A stretch of DNA of 64,000 nucleotides, taken from the NCBI RefSeq assembly GCF_963675635.1, contig NZ_OY776488.1, positions 2,810,001-2,874,000 of the forward strand, written 5' to 3'. A program made the translations under genes and the position numbers. Below the pieces are notes generated by a model. That model was not told the DNA's origin. It ran no database searches and saw only the letters and a list, made by a program, of their open reading frames with translations. This document shows, in pieces, positions 58,557 to 64,000 of this stretch. How positions within the stretch are numbered: position 1 is the stretch's first letter; each line of letters begins with the position of its first letter. This stretch comes from an uncultured Pseudodesulfovibrio sp. GTDB taxonomy: Bacteria > Desulfobacterota > Desulfovibrionia > Desulfovibrionales > Desulfovibrionaceae.

Positions 58557-60995
58557 TTATGCATTACTCCTGGAATTGTGTGTGGGAAGGCGAAAGAGAA
58601 TTCTGGTTCCGGTCCCGACCAGTGACTGGATTTCCATGGAACCTCCGATGAGGCGTGCCCTTTCCTCCATGCTGCGTAATCCCATGCGTTTTTCTGTCAG
58701 GGCTATACTCTTGCGCTCCTGAACCATGAACCCCTTCCCGTTGTCTTCAATGCGGATGAAAATGTCAGGATGGCTTTTGACTAGACGGACAGTGACACTA
58801 TCTGCCTGAGCGTGGCGGACGATGTTTCTGACCGCTTCCTGTACCATGCGGTATATATTGATTTCACTGTCAAAATCCAGAAAGATGTTTTCAATGCCTG
58901 TTGCCACGAAGTCGACAATAAATCCGTGCTTGTTACCTTCTTCGAGACAAAGGTTCTGTAGGGATTTGACCAGACCGAGCTGGGCAAGTGCTGGAGGCCG
59001 GAGACCGTAGGCAATATCTCGTACCGAGGCGATGGCTTTTTTGAGTATGTCAGCCACGGATTCACCTCGCTGACGAAGCCTCCCGTCCACACATGTGTGG
59101 TCGTCAAAGAGTGTTTCCATCTTCAGCATGATGGAGGAAAGATCCTGCGCCACATTATCGTGAAGGTCTCTTGCAATACGTTGACGTTCGTCTTCCTGTA
59201 TACGAATGAGTTCCTGAGTCAGTACAAGAATGCGCTGTCGAGCCTTGTCGCGCTCTTCGGCCTGTGCCTTGAGTTGGATATTGGCCTCTGAAAGCTCTGC
59301 GGTCCTTCTCCTGATGTTGTCTTCCATCTGGGCATGGGTGGAAAGCAACTCTTTTTCCAGGTTTTTGTGGTGGGTAATATCGGTGAGAATTTCTAAAAGC
59401 GCTTCCTTGCCTTCCCACATGATCGGCTTGATCGAGATGGTCAGCCATTTGATTTCACCGTACGGCAGCAGAATTCTGAATGTGGCAAACCCTTCGTTTT
59501 CCCTGCCAGCGTAGATCCCCCTGAATTGTTCATTAATAAAAGATTTATCGTCAGGGTGAACCATTTCAAGAGGGTGAACCTGTTCAAGTTCTTCCGTTGA
59601 AAAACCGAATATTTCAGTCATGCTCTCATTGATATACTTGATCTCACGGTTCTGGATGACGACCACGCCTTCCTGAGAGTTTTCTGCCAGCACCCGGTAT
59701 CTTTCTTCGGAATCCATGAGCGCCTGCTCAGCCCGTTTTCTCGGTGAAACGTCAAGGAGCGAGACGATGACTCGGGATAGAGTATCTTTGTATTCAGGTG
59801 GAACGACGAAGTGAACTACCACCCATATGATTTCACCTTTCAGGGTGCGATTGGTGATTTCTCCATAGTATTCACTTCCACCGGAAGCGAGCAGGATCAT
59901 TTCTTCGGTGAAGGCTGTCATGGAGCTGTCCGTCAGGACTTGCTCCAGATTACCGAACAACTCTTCTTTGGAGTCTGCAGACAATAATTCCAAGGTGGCC
60001 TTGTTGACATCCACGATGGTCACGAGCGTGGCACATTTGGCAAGGGCCTGGGGGTTGTCCGAGAAAAATTGTCGAAAATCAGTGACGCCTTCAGTCTTGA
60101 GCGTGTCGAAATACTCCTTGAGACGTGAGAGGTCTTCTTCCCAGAGGGAGATGGGCGAGTCTTCAAATAGTGTGCGATATCGTGCTTCCCGTTCAAACAA
60201 TGCGTCTTCGGTTTGTTTGCGCAGAGTTATATCGCGGGAAACACCTTGGTATCCGGCAAGGGAGCCGTCATCGGCTAACAGTCTTCTGACAGCCGTTTCA
60301 ATCCAGATTGTACCGCCTTTCCCATGATAGTGTTCCATTACCAGCCGATTGATGTGGTCGTAGTTTCCTTCTGCTTCGACTTTTGCGCGCGCTCTTTCGG
60401 CTTTTTGGAGGACTTTATGGGATTCCGGCACTGTAATGCCGATCAAGGATAATTCTTTGAGTTCTTCGAGCGTGTATCCCCATACGTCTTCAACGGACGG
60501 GGTGGCGTAGGTGAAGTTATATGCGTTGTCCATTGTCCAGATAACATCAGTGATGTTTTCGGCAAGAAGGCGAAACTTGTCTTCACTTACCTTGAGAGCC
60601 TTGGCTGTCTGACTGCATGCCAGGCTGTCCTGCATGACGGAAATGACATTGGTCAGACAACCTGATGCATCAAGAACGGGGTCAAAACGGCCCCAGACCG
60701 TGATGGTTTGGTTGCCCCTTTGGAGAATGGAATATTCGCCTTCCCAACTCCTGCCGGCGCACAGGGCCGGTTGGACTTGTGTTGTATAGAGAGTGACGGT
60801 TTCATTGGTAAGGAAATCATCCTGCGACAGGGAGAACATCTCCTGGACTGAATAACCGTAAAAATCGGCGAAAGCCTTGTTGACGAAGATTGGTTTCAGG
60901 TCCGTTGTCCGAATAGCCATGGCCACGCCTGAAGCATCGAGGACTTGCTCGAAAAGTTGTGGGCTTGGCTTGAGGGATGCGTGGTTCCGGTTCAT
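58557..60995 (-). CDS. Multi-PAS sensor histidine kinase (NarX/HisKA_3 type)
   Basis: An 812-aa cytoplasmic kinase without clear membrane segments. It has four PAS-like domains (about 8-125, 135-260, 275-415 and 425-545), the second and fourth with typical PAC tails, and then a short coiled coil (LEKELLSTHAQMEDNIRRRT). The HisKA_3 dimerisation motif RDLHDNVAQDL follows with phosphoacceptor His612, then an HATPase domain (DNGKGF, MGLRSMEERARLIGG, GTGTRILFRLP). It phosphorylates the downstream NarL-type regulator. The signal is unknown; PAS domains suggest redox or a small ligand. Confidence 0.94.
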   Translation of the reverse strand: MNRNHASLKPSPQLFEQVLDASGVAMAIRTTDLKPIFVNKAFADFYGYSVQEMFSLSQDDFLTNETVTLYTTQVQPALCAGRSWEGEYSILQRGNQTITVWGRFDPVLDASGCLTNVISVMQDSLACSQTAKALKVSEDKFRLLAENITDVIWTMDNAYNFTYATPSVEDVWGYTLEELKELSLIGITVPESHKVLQKAERARAKVEAEGNYDHINRLVMEHYHGKGGTIWIETAVRRLLADDGSLAGYQGVSRDITLRKQTEDALFEREARYRTLFEDSPISLWEEDLSRLKEYFDTLKTEGVTDFRQFFSDNPQALAKCATLVTIVDVNKATLELLSADSKEELFGNLEQVLTDSSMTAFTEEMILLASGGSEYYGEITNRTLKGEIIWVVVHFVVPPEYKDTLSRVIVSLLDVSPRKRAEQALMDSEERYRVLAENSQEGVVVIQNREIKYINESMTEIFGFSTEELEQVHPLEMVHPDDKSFINEQFRGIYAGRENEGFATFRILLPYGEIKWLTISIKPIMWEGKEALLEILTDITHHKNLEKELLSTHAQMEDNIRRRTAELSEANIQLKAQAEERDKARQRILVLTQELIRIQEDERQRIARDLHDNVAQDLSSIMLKMETLFDDHTCVDGRLRQRGESVADILKKAIASVRDIAYGLRPPALAQLGLVKSLQNLCLEEGNKHGFIVDFVATGIENIFLDFDSEINIYRMVQEAVRNIVRHAQADSVTVRLVKSHPDIFIRIEDNGKGFMVQERKSIALTEKRMGLRSMEERARLIGGSMEIQSLVGTGTRILFRLPTHNSRSNA

Positions 60996-61124
60996 TGGCT
61001 ATAGCGTATATCGTGTTGCTGCAGGGCTGATCTGACAGAGGTGATGCACAGAAAATCGTCTCAGAATTCACATAACGCATCTGCAAGACAAATGGAAGGC
61101 AGGAAGCCTTTAGATTGATATAAG

Positions 61125-62582
61125 CTATTTTTTTAGGCTGTGAATCCAGGAGGTGGCGAGAGAGGCATGGTCATCCGCAACCTGTTCTACCCAGGCGGAT
61201 TGTTCGCCTTTGGCGTCGAGTACATCCTGGCTTGCCTTGAGTGGGGCCACAATAATCGAAAAGGCACGATTGTCATTGTCGCGGAGGGTTTCAAGCGTAC
61301 GGATCAAGGGAGTCCATTTGGTAGTATCCCTGCCGGTAATAAGCCACAGGACTGGCAGTTTCAGTCGGGAGAGTGTCGCACGGTCCGGGATATCGCCGGT
61401 TTTGACGGTGTCCGTGAGAACGCAGACCAGAAAGGCCGGATTGGTTTGGCTTGCGGCTTTGATAGCAGCGGGTGCTCCTGGTCCGTTGCCCCAGATGCCG
61501 ACACGGTTTGCGTCGATTTCCTTGCGTCCGGCAAAGTAGTCCAGCGCGGCAACCGTGTCCTCCACAAGTTCATTCACGGTGCCTGGAGTCTGCTCTTCGT
61601 CAATACAGCCGCGCGGGATAAAGTGCAGGGTGGCAATGTCGTGCATGGATAGGGAGCGGGTAAAACCCTGAACCAGCCCCGGATTGACGCACTCGGGGCC
61701 ATGGATAACAATGACACCTTCATGCCCTTCTCCATAGGGCGGCAACGAGATGCCTGCGTCAATATCGTTGTTGGGGCCGGAGAAAGCGACCTCTTCTTCA
61801 CGGACGTGGACCTTGCGCGGGTAGTGGGCAATACGGTCATCGTCCGTCATGAGGATGAATCGTTCGATACGGTCATTCTTTGCCAGGAACGTGACCGAGC
61901 CCGTGACTGGCTCGTCCGCATAAACCGACGGTCCGATCGTGTAGACGTATTTGCCGAATGCCTGCTTGAGGCGGCGCAGGGTCTTGTTCTTTGAATCATA
62001 GATAAGGAATCGGCCGTATTTGGTGTTTCGGGCATCAATAATGGAAACGACCCGGTCATCGGCGGTACGGAACTGACCGGAAAATTCTTTGGTCGAATAG
62101 GAGAAATAGTCTCCCATCATGGCACGTCCAAAACGTGCTTCATGGCCGCGGTGAACAGTGAAATCCTTACGAATCACGATTTTTTTTGGTTTGCCGTCAT
62201 CTTCAAGCTCTTCTTCCGGCGGCAACGTCTTGCGGGGGCTGATCTCAATCACATCCGGTTCCGGCTCGGGTGCCGGTTCAGGAGCGGGTTCCGGCTCCGG
62301 GGGAGGTGGTAGTTCGTTCGCCAGGACCACGGTTTTGTCCATGGGGAGAGGTGCTGCAGCCGGCGGTTCTTTGAGATCAGCCAGCTCCGTCATAGGTTCA
62401 GGAGCGGGTATTTTCTGCGGCTCCGGCATGGTGATGATTGGTTGCGGTTCTTCGACCTCGGTCAGGTCCACCTCCATGATATCCTCGGGCAGCAACGGTT
62501 GAAGATCGACCGATTGCAGCAGCCCCACCACAAGAATTGCGTGGAAGAGGAGAGAGAGGAGCCAACTCAGGGCGTGTCGCAT
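61125..62582 (-). CDS. TonB-like protein fused to an alpha/beta-hydrolase fold without the nucleophile
   Basis: A 485-aa protein. One N-terminal membrane helix (LSWLLSLLFHAILVVGLLQS) and a Pro/Glu-rich periplasm-spanning region (50-130, PPPPEPEPAPEPAPEPEPD) are as in TonB/TolA. Residues about 140-270 form an extra domain. Residues about 285-485 look like a dienelactone-hydrolase-type fold (VIVIHGPE; DYFAGRKEIDANRVGIWGNG; LPVLWLITGRDTTKW; DDHASLATSW). The nucleophile elbow reads G-N-G-P-G (365-369), so the usual Ser/Cys is Gly367, while the Asp and His positions seem kept. It lies 5 bases after exbD. Probably an energy-coupled scaffold or sensor rather than a working hydrolase. Confidence 0.75.
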   Translation of the reverse strand: MRHALSWLLSLLFHAILVVGLLQSVDLQPLLPEDIMEVDLTEVEEPQPIITMPEPQKIPAPEPMTELADLKEPPAAAPLPMDKTVVLANELPPPPEPEPAPEPAPEPEPDVIEISPRKTLPPEEELEDDGKPKKIVIRKDFTVHRGHEARFGRAMMGDYFSYSTKEFSGQFRTADDRVVSIIDARNTKYGRFLIYDSKNKTLRRLKQAFGKYVYTIGPSVYADEPVTGSVTFLAKNDRIERFILMTDDDRIAHYPRKVHVREEEVAFSGPNNDIDAGISLPPYGEGHEGVIVIHGPECVNPGLVQGFTRSLSMHDIATLHFIPRGCIDEEQTPGTVNELVEDTVAALDYFAGRKEIDANRVGIWGNGPGAPAAIKAASQTNPAFLVCVLTDTVKTGDIPDRATLSRLKLPVLWLITGRDTTKWTPLIRTLETLRDNDNRAFSIIVAPLKASQDVLDAKGEQSAWVEQVADDHASLATSWIHSLKK

Positions 62583-62587
62583 GAGGA

Positions 62588-63010
62588 TTACTTTGTCTCT
62601 TTTTTCGGATCAGCAGACTTCTCCGCCACGATACCCAGCCGGTCGATGCCTGCGCCTTTGATTTCACCCATAATCATGACCACGGTGCCATATGCCACGT
62701 CTTTATCGGCGCGAAGGAAAAGCTGTTTTTTCTGTTTTGCGACCAATCGTTTCAGATGATCCTGCAATTCGTCCAGCCCCACTTGGTATTCGTCGAGAAA
62801 TACTGTTCCGTCTTTCTTGATTGAGAGCACCAGATGCTCGGAGTCCTGCGGCAGGTTCTTGACCGTCTTGGTGATGGGTAGGTCTACTTCGACCCCCTGT
62901 GTCATGAGTGGTGCCGTGACCATGAAAATAATCAGTAGCACCAGCATCACGTCCACGAAAGGCGTGACGTTGATCTCGTTGAGGAAGCCCCCGCCGGTCT
63001 TGATTGCCAT
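62588..63010 (-). CDS. ExbD/TolR family protein
   Basis: A 140-aa single-pass inner-membrane protein (helix [18 protein letters not shown] with the functional Asp in FVDVML, about residue 19) and a periplasmic domain ending in SADPKKETK. With the ExbB-like protein it forms a proton-driven motor for the TonB-like partner encoded next. It is 8 bases after exbB. Confidence 0.94.
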   Translation of the reverse strand: MAIKTGGGFLNEINVTPFVDVMLVLLIIFMVTAPLMTQGVEVDLPITKTVKNLPQDSEHLVLSIKKDGTVFLDEYQVGLDELQDHLKRLVAKQKKQLFLRADKDVAYGTVVMIMGEIKGAGIDRLGIVAEKSADPKKETK

Positions 63011-63018
63011 GGTCGCCC

Positions 63019-63723
63019 CTATCTCTTTTCCGTTTTGGAGGACCAGGTGATTTCACGTTCAGCCCGGTTCAGAAAAGCACCGGCGAAATCAATCATGCCG
63101 GTTTCGACTTCGTTCAGTTTGCCGAGGAAGTAATTGTAGAAAATGGTTGCCGGGATAGCGACCAGAAGGCCGATGGCCGTGGCGATAAGTGCTTCGGAAA
63201 TACCGGGGGCAACGGTTGCCAGGGCTGCAGACTGGGCGAGACCGATGGAGTGGAACGAATGCATGATGCCCCAGACCGTGCCAAACAGGCCGATGAACGG
63301 CGCCGCGTTTGCACAGGTGGCGAGGAAAGGAAGGTTGCGTGTCAAAATCCTCATTTCCTTGGTAATCCCCTGCTTGAGTACACGACGCAGAGTGTCCTTG
63401 ACGAGCAGCCGTTTACGTTCCTGGTCGACCTCTGCCTTTTCCAGCAGTCGGAATTCCTGTACGGCCAGGGTTGAAACCCGGGCTAGGGGGGAATGCTCTT
63501 TGTCTCCCAGTTTTTTGAGCCCGTTGGTCAGATCCTGGGCCCCCATAAAGGCGTCATACCCCTGCATGACTTTTTTCCGGGCCGAGCCAATGGTAAAAAA
63601 TTTGAAGAAGATGATGGTCCAACTCCATATGGACATCATGGCAAGGAAAATCATCACCAGCTTCACGGCAAGCGTTGCCCCTGACAAGAGAGTCAACATG
63701 TCGCTTTCAGGTAAAAAATTCAT
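63019..63723 (-). CDS. ExbB/TolQ/MotA family proton channel protein
   Basis: A 234-aa inner-membrane protein with three helices. The conserved region [20 protein letters not shown], then TVWGIMHSF, and the last helix with [20 protein letters not shown] are typical of TolQ/ExbB. It is the first gene of the ExbB-ExbD-TonB-like operon. Whether it serves TonB-type uptake or Tol-type envelope work cannot be told; no Pal or TolB gene is in the window. Confidence 0.93.
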   Translation of the reverse strand: MNFLPESDMLTLLSGATLAVKLVMIFLAMMSIWSWTIIFFKFFTIGSARKKVMQGYDAFMGAQDLTNGLKKLGDKEHSPLARVSTLAVQEFRLLEKAEVDQERKRLLVKDTLRRVLKQGITKEMRILTRNLPFLATCANAAPFIGLFGTVWGIMHSFHSIGLAQSAALATVAPGISEALIATAIGLLVAIPATIFYNYFLGKLNEVETGMIDFAGAFLNRAEREITWSSKTEKR

Positions 63724-64000
63724 GGTGGTACCTACGGGGATTAGTGGTCAGTCGTTTGCTTTTTGCGAACCTTACGATGTCTGTAAACCCCGATAGCAAA
63801 GAATGCAAGGGGTAGTTCGGCTGGAAGGACTGTCTTTTCAGACGGTTGCAATTTGCTATCGTCGCAAGTGTATGAGTGCTTATGTCCTGTTGAGCTGTGA
63901 TAAATATTTGAAAAACCTTGTCGCAAAGATATGTTGCGCGTAAGAAATGGGGATAATTTTTAAAAACATCGTGTGCGCTGTTTGAGTGGAGGCGAATTTG

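Noticed and set aside
63741..63926. 61-aa minus-strand frame with a hydrophobic segment and basic end, reminiscent of a PEP-CTERM-like tail
   Set aside because: No ribosome binding site and no sorting motif (PEP) that I can defend; it overlaps the expected promoter of the ExbB-like gene.
1..64000. CRISPR arrays, insertion sequences and rRNA genes
   Set aside because: Looked for regular spaced repeats, transposase motifs and rRNA-like sequence; none was found. The only repeats are the att composites and arm-type sites.

Overview
The window looks like a chromosomal segment of a Gram-negative anaerobe of the Desulfovibrionales type (Desulfovibrio/Pseudodesulfovibrio-like). That placement is inferred from gene content and protein style, such as a methionine aminopeptidase with a SEC-C zinc motif, a phenylacetate-CoA ligase-like protein, DUF3795/C_GCAxxG proteins and ExbB/ExbD systems. 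No ribosomal RNA is present to confirm it.

Left chromosomal flank (1-9650): methionine aminopeptidase (map); a TetR regulator facing a peroxiredoxin-like gene across a pair of palindromic operators; an arylamine N-acetyltransferase; a two-RCK potassium channel; and a cysteine catabolism pair (CyuA desulfidase and CyuP-type permease). This flank carries three copies of a composite of a terminator-like hairpin plus the 3' half of tRNA-Glu. They are most decayed at 3954-4031 and 5979-6054, and the third (9608-9690) is intact. I read them as nested attachment scars left by successive integrations into one tRNA gene.

Genomic island (9647-37034, about 27.4 kb): bounded by an exact 44-bp direct repeat that is the 3' part of tRNA-Glu, with a tyrosine integrase next to the intact tRNA. 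It has no capsid, tail or conjugation genes. Its left end has a CP4-57-like yfjI-yfjJ pair (DUF3987 and YfjJ-like). Then comes a long leftward defence block: type I restriction-modification hsdM-rhuM-hsdS-abiC-hsdR, a 696-aa protein with a PD-(D/E)XK nuclease motif, and a prokaryotic viperin (radical SAM, predicted ddhNTP synthase). Next is a WYL-regulated operon of two large uncharacterised proteins (Sel1/PH-like/TerB-like/membrane, and a histidine-rich protein), with a glycine-zipper protein convergent to it. This is the best candidate for an undescribed system. A MoxR-DUF3150-VWA module (the VWA protein has an HEAAH motif) with two small membrane proteins follows, then an unknown 485-aa gene, an excisionase-like HTH protein and the integrase.

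Right chromosomal flank (36991-64000): tRNA-Glu and tRNA-Lys; a PaaK-like ligase; envelope genes (ChaN-PDZ lipoprotein, PagL-like deacylase); mutM; murJ; a TrmN6-like methyltransferase; a C_GCAxxG/DUF3795 fusion; a four-gene operon encoding what appears to be an Mre11 nuclease with a Rad50/SbcC ATPase split over three polypeptides; a structured intergenic RNA candidate; an RND efflux pair; a U32 peptidase-family protein; a PHP phosphoesterase; a Trm112-like protein; two Hsp20 chaperones; a NarL-type two-component system; and an ExbB-ExbD operon whose TonB-like partner is fused to an alpha/beta-hydrolase fold lacking its serine nucleophile.

All functional calls come from reading translations and motifs by eye. 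No database search was run.
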